Assembly (NCBI GenBank): GCA_963753685.1
Contig: CAVWDE010000003.1
Span: 1-64,000, forward strand
DNA: 64,000 nucleotides
From: DATAOG01 sp963753685
Lineage (GTDB): Bacteria > Pseudomonadota > Alphaproteobacteria > Geminicoccales > Geminicoccaceae
Reading direction: 5' to 3'
Position numbers and translations under genes: made by a program. Shown piece by piece: positions 17,724-28,205 of this stretch; within the stretch, counting starts at the first letter, position 1, and each line of letters starts with the position of its first letter. Below the pieces are notes generated by a model. That model did no database searches. It worked only from the letters and a program-made list of their open reading frames with translations, and had not been told where the DNA came from.

Positions 17724-18470
17724 ATGGACAAAAACATCGAAGGAAAAGTCGTCGTCATCACCGGCGCGAGCAGCGGGCTCGGCGAGGCAACCGCCCGGCT
17801 TCTCTCGGCGCAGGGCGCGAGGGTCGTGCTGGGCGCACGCCGGATCGAGCGGCTCAAGGCTTTAAGAGACCAGCTGACCCGCGGCGGCCGCAAAGCGCTT
17901 GCGATCGCAACCGACGTTACGCAACGCGACCAGGTCCAGAAACTGGTGGACGCGGCCGTGCAAAGCTACGGCCGCATCGACGTCATGATCAACAATGCCG
18001 GGCTGATGCCACAGGCGCTGCTCGAGCGCCTCAAGATCGACGAATGGGACCGGATGATCGATGTGAACATCAAGGGCGTGCTGTACGGCATTGCCGCGGC
18101 GCTGCCGCATATGAAGCAGCAGAAAGCCGGCCATTTCATCAATGTCTCCTCTGTCGCCGGCCATAGGGTCGGGCCAGGCTCCGCGGTCTATGCGGCGACC
18201 AAGTACGCCGTGCGGGCGCTCTCCGAGGGGCTGCGCCAGGAAGTGAAGCCCTACAACATTCGCACAACGGTGATCTCGCCGGGCGCGGTCGCCACGGAGC
18301 TGCCAAACACCGTGACCGATCCGGACTCCGCCGAGAGAATCCGTAAGTTCTATGACGCGATCGCAATTCCTGCCGACTCCTTCGCGCGGGCAGTCGCCTT
18401 CGCCATCAGCCAGCCGGAGGACGTGGACGTGAACGAGATCCTGTTCCGGCCCACGCGCCAGGACCTGTGA
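17724..18470 (+). CDS. SDR-family NAD(P)-dependent oxidoreductase
   Basis: A 248-residue classical short-chain dehydrogenase. The cofactor motif is TGASSGLGEATARLL near residue 14, NNAG appears in DVMINNAGLMPQA, and the catalytic Ser is in FINVSSVAGHRVG with YAATK (Tyr and Lys) about 13 residues later. The sequence resembles the YdfG-like group of broad carbonyl reductases; the substrate is unknown. Start ATG 17724 follows AGGAGTTAGGACC, a strong ribosome site. It is the only intact gene among truncated ones (aldo/keto reductase tail upstream, MFS head downstream). Confidence 0.88.
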   Translation: MDKNIEGKVVVITGASSGLGEATARLLSAQGARVVLGARRIERLKALRDQLTRGGRKALAIATDVTQRDQVQKLVDAAVQSYGRIDVMINNAGLMPQALLERLKIDEWDRMIDVNIKGVLYGIAAALPHMKQQKAGHFINVSSVAGHRVGPGSAVYAATKYAVRALSEGLRQEVKPYNIRTTVISPGAVATELPNTVTDPDSAERIRKFYDAIAIPADSFARAVAFAISQPEDVDVNEILFRPTRQDL

Positions 18471-18477
18471 CTCAGTG

Positions 18478-18735
18478 ATGCAAGCTGCGATCCATGCGGT
18501 CCGGCCGGGCCGCTCGGTCGCGACCCTGCTGCCGACCGCAGCGGTGGTCTTGGTAGGGTACCTCGTCATCGGCTTCGCGATGCCGGTGCTGCCGCTCCAT
18601 GTGCGCCAAGGCCTTGGCCCCGGCACCTTCGTTGTCAGCCTTATCGCCGGCGGCCAGTTCGCGGCCTCGCTGATCTCGCGATGGCGGGCGGGCCACCATG
18701 CCGACAGCCGGGGCGCAAAGCGCGCAGTCGCATAG
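18478..18735 (+). pseudogene. MFS transporter N-terminal fragment
   Basis: The frame encodes the first membrane helix and the loop of a major-facilitator permease: VVLVGYLVIGFAMPVLPLHV, then GTFVVSLIAGGQFAASLISR and AGHHADSRGAKRAV, the GxxaDrxGrk-type loop 2-3 motif. It breaks off at about 18725, where sequence of an IS630-type transposase starts on the other strand. About 80 of some 400 residues remain. It begins a few bases after the SDR stop, so the two were probably one operon. Confidence 0.75.
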
Positions 18736-18895
18736 TCTCGTTCGTGGCGAGACCCCCCGCCGTCGGCAGGACGATTTCCGCCCGCCAGACGTGCTTCTGT
18801 GGGCTGTTGCGGTTCGCCACGATCGCCTCCAACCGGCTCCGGTCGGCGGCGGTCACCGCGGCGACGATGCCTGTGCGCAGGTGCCAGACCCGCAT
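18725..18895 (-). pseudogene. IS630-family transposase N-terminal fragment
   Basis: On the minus strand the frame reads VTAADRSRLEAIVANRNSPQ, KHVWRAEIVLPTAGGLATNE and then TMR, the helix-turn-helix start of many alphaproteobacterial IS630 transposases. It ends where the MFS fragment ends, so the IS fragment abuts the truncated permease. No DDE residues remain. It lies directly beside the scrambled carboxylase copy and may mark the event that created this junction. Confidence 0.75.
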
Positions 18896-18937
18896 GGCGC
18901 AGCGCCGCCAAGCGGGGCTTTTCCGTTACGAGCCTGG

Positions 18938-19942
18938 CTCCGCGATCGCCAGCAGCTCAGCACCCTCGGCGACCTGATCGCCGACCACCTGGTAACCCTC
19001 GAGCGCGCTCCTGAGCCGGCGCAGCGCGCCTGCGCGCTCTGTGTCCCAGACGATCAGCTTGGCGAGCATCGGATCGTAATGGATGCCGACCGCGTCGCCC
19101 GCGCGAACGCCGCTCTCGAGCCGCACATGAGGGCCCTCCGCCGGGGTTGCAAGATGGCGCAGCCTGCCGGTCGCCGGCAGGAAATCCCGGGCCGGGTATG
19201 CTCGTGGAAAAGTACCTGAGCCGGCCGCGATACATCGAGATCCAGGTGTTCGGCGACGCGCACGACAACCTCGTGCACCTGTTCGAGCGCGACTGCTCGA
19301 TCCAAAGGCGGCATCAGCATAGATCCGGACCTCGATCGCGTGCCCGGCGATGCCAAGGCCCGCCTGGGCACAGGGCAGGGGCTCCCCGGCCGCGACCTCG
19401 AGCTGCCACTCGACCAGGTCCTGGCCGCTGATCATCTCGGTCACCGGATGCTCGACCTGGAGCCGGGTGTTCATCTCCATGAAGTAGAAGCGCTCGTTTT
19501 CTCCACTATCTGCGACGATGAACTCGACCGTGCCGGCATTCTGGTAGCCGATCGCGCGCGCCGCGGCGAGCGCGGCCGCACCGATGGCACTCCGGCCGTC
19601 CGCGGTGAGGCCAGGTGCAGGCGCCTCCTCGACGATCTTCCCGGTCGTCGCCGAACGCGCTCGACGCTTCGCGCCTGGCGGCCGCGAGCGCGTCTGCAAA
19701 TCCTTCAGGCCGCAGGACCACCCGCATGCCCTTGCCGCCGCCGCCAGCGGACGCCTTGATCAGCACCGGCCAGCCGATCGCCGCGGCCGCTTCGGCGAGC
19801 CGCGCCGGGTCCTGATCCTCGCCATGGTAGCCCGGCACGAGCGGCACGCCCGCCCGCGCCATGATCGCCTTGGCCGCGCTCTTGGAGCCCATGGCCCGGA
19901 TCGCCGCCGCGGGCGGCCCGATGAACACCAGCCCCGCCGTCC
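18938..19942 (-). pseudogene. Scrambled, deleted copy of the acyl-CoA carboxylase alpha gene
   Basis: About 1 kb of DNA is near-identical to parts of the carboxylase gene at 23399-25409, but reordered. The C-terminal end (match to 23402-23455) joins directly to the match for 24158-24372, with the intervening 0.7 kb missing. The join lies at a shared GCCGACC. Next comes an inverted copy of 24702-24821 (19198-19318). Then follow matches to 24378-24700 and 24823-25120 in normal order. The inverted block is absent from its proper place. It cannot make a working biotin carboxylase. Near 19812 it keeps the intact reading frame that the full copy has lost. Confidence 0.9.
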
Positions 19943-19968
19943 TACATAATGCCGCTGCTGTCGGCAAC

Positions 19969-19990
19969 CTCCGGCGCCTGAGCGCCGGAG
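19969..19990 (-). terminator. Strong GC hairpin, possible terminator
   Basis: A perfect 9-bp stem CTCCGGCGC/GCGCCGGAG closes a four-base loop. It starts three bases after the CCA-like end of the tRNA-like element read on the minus strand. There is no U tract, so intrinsic termination is uncertain. Confidence 0.4.
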
Positions 19991-19993
19991 ATT

Positions 19994-20069
19994 TGGTGCG
20001 CGCGGCAGGAGTTCGAACCTGCAAGCCGGCGGGCAGTCCCGCTCGGCCCTGATCCCTCAGCTGCGCGCA
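19994..20069 (-). other. 76-nt tRNA-like element ending in CCA
   Basis: On the minus strand, TGCGCGC pairs with GCGCGCA, which is followed by CCA. Inside are three hairpins: CTGA-ggga-TCAG, a longer stem GCCG-a-GCGGG-actg-CCCGC-CGGC, and GCAGG-ttcgaact-CCTGC. The last resembles a T arm with TTCGAA in the loop. The total of 76 nt is tRNA length. The middle arm has a tetraloop and no 7-base anticodon loop, and the T loop has eight bases, so this is not a normal tRNA. It could be a decayed tRNA or an attachment-site remnant. Confidence 0.35.
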
Positions 20070-20658
20070 GCGTCACTAACGCGGTTTTACCACGGGCGAT
20101 CCCGGGCAGCGGCGCATCGTCGCCGATGGCGTACTATGGTGTGGCTACTAGTCTGGTGGTCGAGACCCAACGGAAGATACCTGAAGCACCAGGGGCTTCG
20201 GAGGGGCTCGCCGGAGTCGGCTCTTAGCCAGAAGCGGAAATGATTTCTCAGCGACCCCTGACGTCGAATTCCAGCAGGTGACGAGTTCATCACCAGCGGT
20301 GAGCCGGTCGCGGCAAGAAATGAACGGCTCTGGCGGCCAGGCCGGGCGGGCCTCCTTGGTCTGGCTGCCGCAAACGGGGTATGCGGGCCCGCTGCCTGGA
20401 CCACGATGGCGCCGTCGCCGGCGACGATCCCTGCCGATGGCACCAGTCGGCGAGCGCGGGTGGATCGGCTCGTTCACCTTCCATAAAGCCAAGCCCCTTA
20501 GATTGGCGCGGGCGCGGTCCGGGCTGCCAGCCGTGACGCAGGTCGGTGCCGGGCAGTGGTTCGAAACAGAAGAAGTGTGTTCGGCACCGGCGAAACTGCG
20601 CGGTCGCGGACGACTGACCCCCACTGGGTCGAACTGTGCAGTACGGGAGATGAAGCGC
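20070..20658. other. Region upstream of the ATP-grasp gene
   Basis: About 590 bp with no recognised gene. The ATP-grasp frame is open upstream to 20278, but those residues are arginine-rich and low in similarity to the family, so I treat them as leader. The promoter of the two-gene unit should lie here. Confidence 0.4.
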
Positions 20659-21951
20659 ATGCGCGTCGAGGCCGAACAGACTTCGGAGATCCTAGCGGGT
20701 CCCGTTCGCCTTTCGGTCGCAGAGACCAACGGGAAACGCCAAGTCGGAGCTTCCTTGCGCGGCGGTCCGGACGACCGTCTATTCGGTGCGGCGAACGCCG
20801 CGGCTGCGGACGGCAAAGACAAGCTTGCGCACGTGAAAAGTGGCCACGCCGTCACGCGCGACAAAGTCGACTGGGACCGGATCAAACCGACCGTTCTCGG
20901 GTATCTGCGCCACGCCCAGAAAAAGAGCGGTCGGCGCTTTTTGGAGATGACGCGAGAATTCACTCGCCTGAACCGTGGGTGCGGCAAGCTCACCTGGCCT
21001 GAGTACGTTCAATACGGCGTCTACGACACGGTCCGCTACCGTCCGGAAGACCAGGCGAAATTTCTCACCAACACGCTGCATTGGCCGATTACGCGCGTTT
21101 GCTGCGACATGACGTGGCAGGCGACGACTGAGGACAAATGGCTGTGCGCGCACATTCTCGCTAAGTTGACGATCAGGGTGCCCGAGACCCTGGCCGTTAT
21201 CGACAAAAGCGAACGAGCCTATCCCGCCACCCACAAGATCTCGACCGCCGAAGAGCTCCGCGACTTCATGACGTCGCAGGATGTCCTGCCGCTGTTCGGC
21301 AAGGAAAATCGCGGGATATGCAGCTTCGGCGCTTTCCTGGCCGTGGACGCAGATGAAAATGCCATGCTTCTGAAGGGGCACGGGTGGCTGAGTTATGACG
21401 CCTGCATGGAGCAGTTCGTTGGAACAACGCCCTATCTGCTCCAGGCGTTGGAGCGCAATCACAGTTTTTTTGATCGCTATACCGACAGCCTGGCCACCGT
21501 CCGCGTGTGCGTCTTGATCAGCGAAGACGGCATTAAGATTCCGTTCGCGATCCTGAAATTGCCATCTCGCGAGAACGTCGCTGACAGCTTCTGGCGGCCC
21601 GGCAATCTCGCCTGCAACCTGGATCTCCAAAATGGTCGAATTCTGACCGTCCGCTCCAAAGACAGTTTCGGAACGACGGACCATACAGTCCATCCGGATA
21701 CCGGCGAGCCGCTACTTGGCGAAATCGTACCAATGTGGGACCGCATCCTGGACTTGGCGCACAGATGCGCGCCCATTTTTCAACCGGTAAGGTATCAATC
21801 GATGGATATCGGCATCACGCAGGCCGGCCCCGTTTTGATCGAAATCAACACCGGCGGTGGCTTCGACTTGCCTCAGCTGGCCAGCGGGGAGGGCTTCCTG
21901 ACCGAGGAAGTCCGCGATTTCTTTCGAGCTTGCGGATACAGCAAGCTTTGA
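20659..21951 (+). CDS. Sugar-transfer-associated ATP-grasp family protein
   Basis: The 430-residue protein matches the ATPgrasp_ST-type pattern. It has GKLTWPEYVQYGVYD near the N-terminus, then LCAHILAKLTIRVPETLAVI, TVRVCVLISEDGIKIPFAIL, TVHPDTGEPLLGEIVPMWD and the metal/ATP-binding end SMDIGITQAGPVLIEINTGG. ATP-grasp enzymes join a carboxylate to an amine, thiol or hydroxyl group through an acyl phosphate; the partners here are unknown. I chose ATG 20659, nine bases after GGGAG. The stop is 40 bp before the aminotransferase, so the two form an operon. Both are foreign-looking relative to the neighbours and lie between two copies of carboxylase DNA. Confidence 0.75.
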   Translation: MRVEAEQTSEILAGPVRLSVAETNGKRQVGASLRGGPDDRLFGAANAAAADGKDKLAHVKSGHAVTRDKVDWDRIKPTVLGYLRHAQKKSGRRFLEMTREFTRLNRGCGKLTWPEYVQYGVYDTVRYRPEDQAKFLTNTLHWPITRVCCDMTWQATTEDKWLCAHILAKLTIRVPETLAVIDKSERAYPATHKISTAEELRDFMTSQDVLPLFGKENRGICSFGAFLAVDADENAMLLKGHGWLSYDACMEQFVGTTPYLLQALERNHSFFDRYTDSLATVRVCVLISEDGIKIPFAILKLPSRENVADSFWRPGNLACNLDLQNGRILTVRSKDSFGTTDHTVHPDTGEPLLGEIVPMWDRILDLAHRCAPIFQPVRYQSMDIGITQAGPVLIEINTGGGFDLPQLASGEGFLTEEVRDFFRACGYSKL

Positions 21952-21991
21952 CCGGGCAATGATTTGTTGGGCCAACGAGGGATGTTTGAAC

Positions 21992-23236
21992 ATGGTGTCT
22001 GCCCCTAACGTCTATGATGCAGAGCCGATCCCGGACGCTGTGCGCTCGGAGATCGATGCCCTGCTTGCAAGCGGGGACCTGTTTCGCTACGGCCCGGCCT
22101 CGGGCTCGCCGGTCGCCAAACTCGAGAGCGAATTCGCAGAATTCATGGGCGTTCCGTTCGCGTTGGCGGTGAATTCGTGCTCTTCTGCACTGTTCCTGTC
22201 GTTGAAAGCCATCGGGATCGAGCCTGGCGCCAAGGTTCTGATCCCGGCATTTACTTTTGCCGCAGTGCCGTCGGCCGTGGTTCACGCCGGCGCCGAACCG
22301 GTCCTGGTGGATGTTGCGGCGAACTACCGGATCGATGTTGGCGATTTCGAGGCGAAGCTGTCAAAGGACATCAAGGCTGTGGTCATCAGCCATATGCGCG
22401 GCCACACCTCGGATATGGACGCGATCATGGGCCTCTGTGACGCGCGCGACATTCCGGTGATCGAGGACGCGGCCCATTCTCTTGGTACCCTGTGGTCGGG
22501 CCGAAAAATCGGCACGATCGGTTCGGTCGGATGCTTTTCGTTTCAGTCGTTCAAGCTGATGAACGCCGGCGAAGGCGGAATGTTGGTCACGCACGACCCC
22601 AACGTCATCGCCCGTGCGATCATCATGTCGGGCGCCTACGAACACAACTGGAGAAAACATCCAGTCGTGCACGACCGATTCGCGGTCTGGCAGAACAAGC
22701 TGCCGCTCTACAACATGCGCATGAACAATCTTTCGGCGGCGGTCTTGCGGCCGCAAATCCAGGAAGTGGCGCGGCGGGCAAGAGACGGCCGGGCCAACCA
22801 TGACTATGTTGCGGGGATCCTGAATGCGTCGCCATGGCTGAATGTTCCGGCCCCTCTCGGCCCGGAACTTCGGGCGCCCGACTCCATCCAGTTCAACCTC
22901 CGCGGTTTCGGGCCCGACGAGGAAGCGAGCGCGTTCCAGCGATCGGTGAATGAAAAGGGTGTCTCGGTTCAGATCTTTGGGCTCTCCGAGGACAACGCCC
23001 GGGCGTTCTGGAACTGGAAGTTCATTGGGCCGCAATCCGACCTGAAGCAGACCCGCGCCATGTTGATGCGGGCGTGCGATGTCCGTCTGCCAGCCCGCCT
23101 GAGCAAGGATGATCTGAATTTCATCGCGACGGCCTTGGTCGAGTCTGCGGACGATGTGAAGCAAGCCCGCCGAACGGCGTGCGATCCGCGACTTCGAAGG
23201 TCACCTCCGGAGATAGGGCGGCGAATGGCCGGATGA
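21992..23236 (+). CDS. DegT/DnrJ/EryC1/StrS-family PLP aminotransferase
   Basis: A 414-residue sugar-aminotransferase-type PLP enzyme. It shows VNSCSSALFLSLKAIGIEPG, VLIPAFTFAAVPSAVVHAGA, VIEDAAHSLGTLWSGRKIGT and the cofactor lysine in SFQSFKLMNAGEGG (about K188). Later NMRMNNLSAAVLRPQ fits the family. Such enzymes aminate keto-sugars or related cyclitols; a few act as dehydratases. I preferred ATG 21992, with GAGGG about ten bases upstream, over ATG 21959. The last 25 or so residues are arginine-rich and may be read-through. Coupling with an ATP-grasp ligase suggests that the new amine, or its carrier, is then acylated; this is inference. Confidence 0.85.
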   Translation: MVSAPNVYDAEPIPDAVRSEIDALLASGDLFRYGPASGSPVAKLESEFAEFMGVPFALAVNSCSSALFLSLKAIGIEPGAKVLIPAFTFAAVPSAVVHAGAEPVLVDVAANYRIDVGDFEAKLSKDIKAVVISHMRGHTSDMDAIMGLCDARDIPVIEDAAHSLGTLWSGRKIGTIGSVGCFSFQSFKLMNAGEGGMLVTHDPNVIARAIIMSGAYEHNWRKHPVVHDRFAVWQNKLPLYNMRMNNLSAAVLRPQIQEVARRARDGRANHDYVAGILNASPWLNVPAPLGPELRAPDSIQFNLRGFGPDEEASAFQRSVNEKGVSVQIFGLSEDNARAFWNWKFIGPQSDLKQTRAMLMRACDVRLPARLSKDDLNFIATALVESADDVKQARRTACDPRLRRSPPEIGRRMAG

Positions 23237-23398
23237 GCGGCGTCGAGCCACCCCGGGATCCCGGGTCCGCTCAGCTCCCGTCCAGGCCCCCAGCCAGCAT
23301 CGGGGCAATTGCCTGGCCGGCATGGGCTGTCGGTTCGTCGCGCCACGACGCCCGGCCCAGGAGCGTCTCAACCGTCTTTGGCCCGCGCTGACGCAAGT

Positions 23399-25409
<2,011 letters not shown>

Positions 25410-25417
25410 GGCTGCGG

Positions 25418-27025
25418 CTACATCCGGAACACGCCGAACGCGGTCTTCGGAATCGGCGCATTCAGCGCCGCCGAGATCCCGAGCCCCAGCACCATGCGCG
25501 TATCAGCGGGGGCCACGATGCCATCGTCCCAGAGCCTGGCGCTCGCATAGTAGGGATGCCCCTGGCGCTCGTACTGCTCGAGCACCGGCTGCTTGAACGC
25601 GGCCTCCTCCTCAGCGCTCCACGCCTTGCCCTGCCGCTCGAGCCCGTCGCGCCGCACCTGCGCCAAAACGTTCGCCGCCTGCTCGCCGCCCATGACCGAG
25701 ATCCGCGCATTCGGCCACATCCACAAGAACCGCGGCCCGTACGCCCGCCCGCACATGCCATAGTTGCCGGCGCCAAAGCTGCCGCCGATGATCACCGTGA
25801 ATTTGGGGACTGCCGCGCCGGCGACCGCGGTCACGAGCTTGGCCCCATCCTTGGCGATCCCGCCCGCCTCATACTTGCGCCCGACCATGAAGCCCGTGAT
25901 GTTCTGCAAAAACACGAGCGGAATGCCCCGCTGGCAGCAGAGCTCGATGAAATGCGCCCCCTTCAGCGCCAACTCGGAGAACAGGATGCCATTGTTGGCA
26001 AGGATGCCGACCGGATAGCCGAAGATATGGGCAAAGCCCGTGACCAGCGTCTGCCCATAGAGCGCCTTGAACTCATCGAACGCGCTGCCATCGACGATCC
26101 GCGCGATCACCTCGCGCACATCGTAAGGCTTCCGCAGATCGGCCCCGACGATGCCATGCAGCTCGCCCGGATCGCAGACCGGTTCTTCCGGGTCCGCAGC
26201 TCCAAGTCCGGCCGCTTGACGCGGTTCAAGTTGGCGACGATCCGGCGCGCGATGCCCGAGCGCATGGGCATCGTTCAGCGCATAGTGGTCGGAGACCCCC
26301 GACGTCCGGGCATGGACATCGGCCCCTCCCAGCTCCTCCGCGCTCACGACCTCGCCGGTCGCGGCCTTCACGAGCGGCGGCCCACCCAGAAAGATCGTGC
26401 CCTGCTCCTTGACGATGATGCTCTCATCCGCCATCGCCGGCACATAGGCGCCGCCCGCGGTACACGATCCCATGACCACCGCGATCTGCGCGATCCCGGC
26501 CGCCGACATCCTCGCCTGATTATAGAAGATCCGCCCGAAATGCTCGCGGTCCGGGAACACCTCGTCCTGATTCGGCAGATTGGCGCCCCCGGAATCGACC
26601 AGATAGACGCACGGCAACCGGTTCTGCCGCGCGATCTCCTGCGCCCGCAGATGCTTCTTCACGGTGACCGGATAGTACGTCCCGCCCTTGACCGTGGCAT
26701 CATTGGCGATCACCAGACATTCCCGCCCCGCGACCCGCCCGATCCCGGTGATCAACCCGGCCGCCGGCACCTCGTCGCCATACATGCCGAACGCCGCAAG
26801 TTGGGAAAACTCGAGAAACGGCGACCCGACATCGAGCAGCGCCCTTACCCGATCGCGCGGCAACAGCTTGCCCCGCCCGAGATGCCGCTCGCGCGCCGCC
26901 GCCCCGCCGCCCTGCTTGATTTTTCCCACTTGGGCCCGCAGATCCAGGACCAACGCATCCATCGCCGCCGCATTGGCGCGAAACGCCTCGGCGCGCGGAT
27001 CGACCTTGGTCCGGATCACGTTCAT
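25418..27025 (-). CDS. Acyl-CoA carboxylase beta (carboxyltransferase) subunit, MCC-like
   Basis: The 535-residue carboxyltransferase moves CO2 from carboxybiotin to an acyl-CoA. VKGGTYYPVTVKKHLRAQEI, VYLVDSGGANLPNQDEVFPD and FLQNITGFMVGRKYEAGGIA are typical of methylcrotonyl-CoA carboxylase beta, suggesting leucine or isoprenoid catabolism. Residues after NDAHALG read HRAPDRRQLEPRQAAGLGAA. In the alternative frame the same DNA reads RRIVANLNRVKRPDLELR, the expected family sequence. Two compensating indels near 26255-26257 and 26193-26197 explain this. The overall frame stays open, but some 20 residues are replaced, which may damage the CoA site. It is the first gene of the pair with the alpha subunit. 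Confidence 0.88.
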   Translation of the reverse strand: MNVIRTKVDPRAEAFRANAAAMDALVLDLRAQVGKIKQGGGAAARERHLGRGKLLPRDRVRALLDVGSPFLEFSQLAAFGMYGDEVPAAGLITGIGRVAGRECLVIANDATVKGGTYYPVTVKKHLRAQEIARQNRLPCVYLVDSGGANLPNQDEVFPDREHFGRIFYNQARMSAAGIAQIAVVMGSCTAGGAYVPAMADESIIVKEQGTIFLGGPPLVKAATGEVVSAEELGGADVHARTSGVSDHYALNDAHALGHRAPDRRQLEPRQAAGLGAADPEEPVCDPGELHGIVGADLRKPYDVREVIARIVDGSAFDEFKALYGQTLVTGFAHIFGYPVGILANNGILFSELALKGAHFIELCCQRGIPLVFLQNITGFMVGRKYEAGGIAKDGAKLVTAVAGAAVPKFTVIIGGSFGAGNYGMCGRAYGPRFLWMWPNARISVMGGEQAANVLAQVRRDGLERQGKAWSAEEEAAFKQPVLEQYERQGHPYYASARLWDDGIVAPADTRMVLGLGISAALNAPIPKTAFGVFRM

Positions 27026-27312
27026 GGCACGAAGGCCCGCTGGCGAAATCCCTCTCGCAACCGGGGATTAAACGGGAACCGCGCCAACCGCAATCGCTCC
27101 CTGCGTCCCGCGTCGACCCGGGAGAACCCGACATCGACCCGCAACGTCCCGCCCACGTACGCCGGTCCGCTCTCGGCTGCACACCTCCCCTGGTCCGTTC
27201 GTGCGCCCACCGGCGAGCCCCGCGGTATCCCGCCGGCTCATGCTGGCTCTCCAGATACGGGAGTGGTACACATCTGCTCAAGGCGGCCCCGAGGCCGCGG
27301 GGAGGGACAAAC

Positions 27313-28164
27313 ATGGACGCACGAGAGTTGCTGGGCCAGCTCATGCAGGCGGGCACGACGCCCTCGACTGCCAGCCGCATTGGCAACGCGTTCGGCGCCC
27401 AGGGGCCGGGCGCGGGCGGCGGTCTGCTGTCCGATCTGCTCGGCGGGTTGGGCCTGGGCGGCGGCAGCGCTGGCGGCAATCCCCTATCGGATCTGCTGGG
27501 GGGCCTCGGTGGGGCCGGCGCCGGCGCCGCCGGTCAGGCGCGCGACATGCTTGGCGACGCCGGTCGCGTCGCCAGCCAGAATCCGCTCGCGGTCGGCGGT
27601 CTGGCCGCCCTGGCCGGGGCCTTCCTGGGCGGCAAGTCCGGGGTTCCCCATGGCGCGCTCGGCGGTGGCGCCCTGGCGCTGCTCGCGAGCCTCGCCATGG
27701 CAACCCTCAAGGGCAAAGACGACGCCCAGCCGGCGCCGGGCAGCGACGATCCCGCCCAGGACGCGCCGCTCGGACTGCGGGAGCCGCAGACGCCGCGCGA
27801 GGAGCGGGAGCTGCAGGACAAGGCCACCCTGATCATCAGCGCGATGATCAACGCCGCCAAGGCCGACGGCGCGATCGACCAGAAGGAGGCGCAACGGATC
27901 GTCGGCAAGCTCGAGGGCAGCGGCGCCGATCCGCAGGCGCGTCAGTTCATTGCCGACGAAATGCTCAAGCCCATGGACATGAACGCGCTCATCCAGCGGG
28001 TGCAAACGCCGCAGCTGGCGGTCGAGGTCTACGCCGCCTCGCTGCTGGCGATCGAGGTCGACACGCCGGCCGAGCAGGACTACCTGCGTCAGCTCGCGCA
28101 GGGTCTGCGCCTCGACCCGGCGACCGTCCAGCGGGTGCAGCAGACGCTCGGTGTCCAGGCCTAA
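27313..28164 (+). CDS. DUF533 (YebE-like) protein
   Basis: The 283-residue protein has a glycine/leucine-rich N-terminal half with near-repeats (GGLLSDLLGGLGLGGG, NPLSDLLGGLGGAG). A hydrophobic stretch follows near residues 95-130 (LAALAGAFLGG, GGALALLASLAMATL). The C-terminal half is a helical TerB/DUF533-type domain (LIISAMINAAKADGAIDQKE, VEVYAASLLAIEVDTPAEQD). Relatives are annotated as inner-membrane YebE-like proteins of unknown function. ATG 27313 follows GGGGAGGGAC. It is transcribed divergently from the carboxylase operon. An XRE-like frame continues in the same reading frame beyond the TAA. Confidence 0.85.
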   Translation: MDARELLGQLMQAGTTPSTASRIGNAFGAQGPGAGGGLLSDLLGGLGLGGGSAGGNPLSDLLGGLGGAGAGAAGQARDMLGDAGRVASQNPLAVGGLAALAGAFLGGKSGVPHGALGGGALALLASLAMATLKGKDDAQPAPGSDDPAQDAPLGLREPQTPREERELQDKATLIISAMINAAKADGAIDQKEAQRIVGKLEGSGADPQARQFIADEMLKPMDMNALIQRVQTPQLAVEVYAASLLAIEVDTPAEQDYLRQLAQGLRLDPATVQRVQQTLGVQA

Positions 28165-28205
28165 AGATGCCATCGCGACCCCGGGGCCCGTAGCGCGCGA
28201 TCCGG

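Noticed and set aside
20278..20658. Extended N-terminus for the ATP-grasp protein
   Set aside because: The extra 127 residues are arginine-rich and unlike the family, while ATG 20659 has a good ribosome site.
23237..23398. Coding remnant between the aminotransferase and the carboxylase
   Set aside because: Short open frames exist on both strands but none gives a recognisable family.
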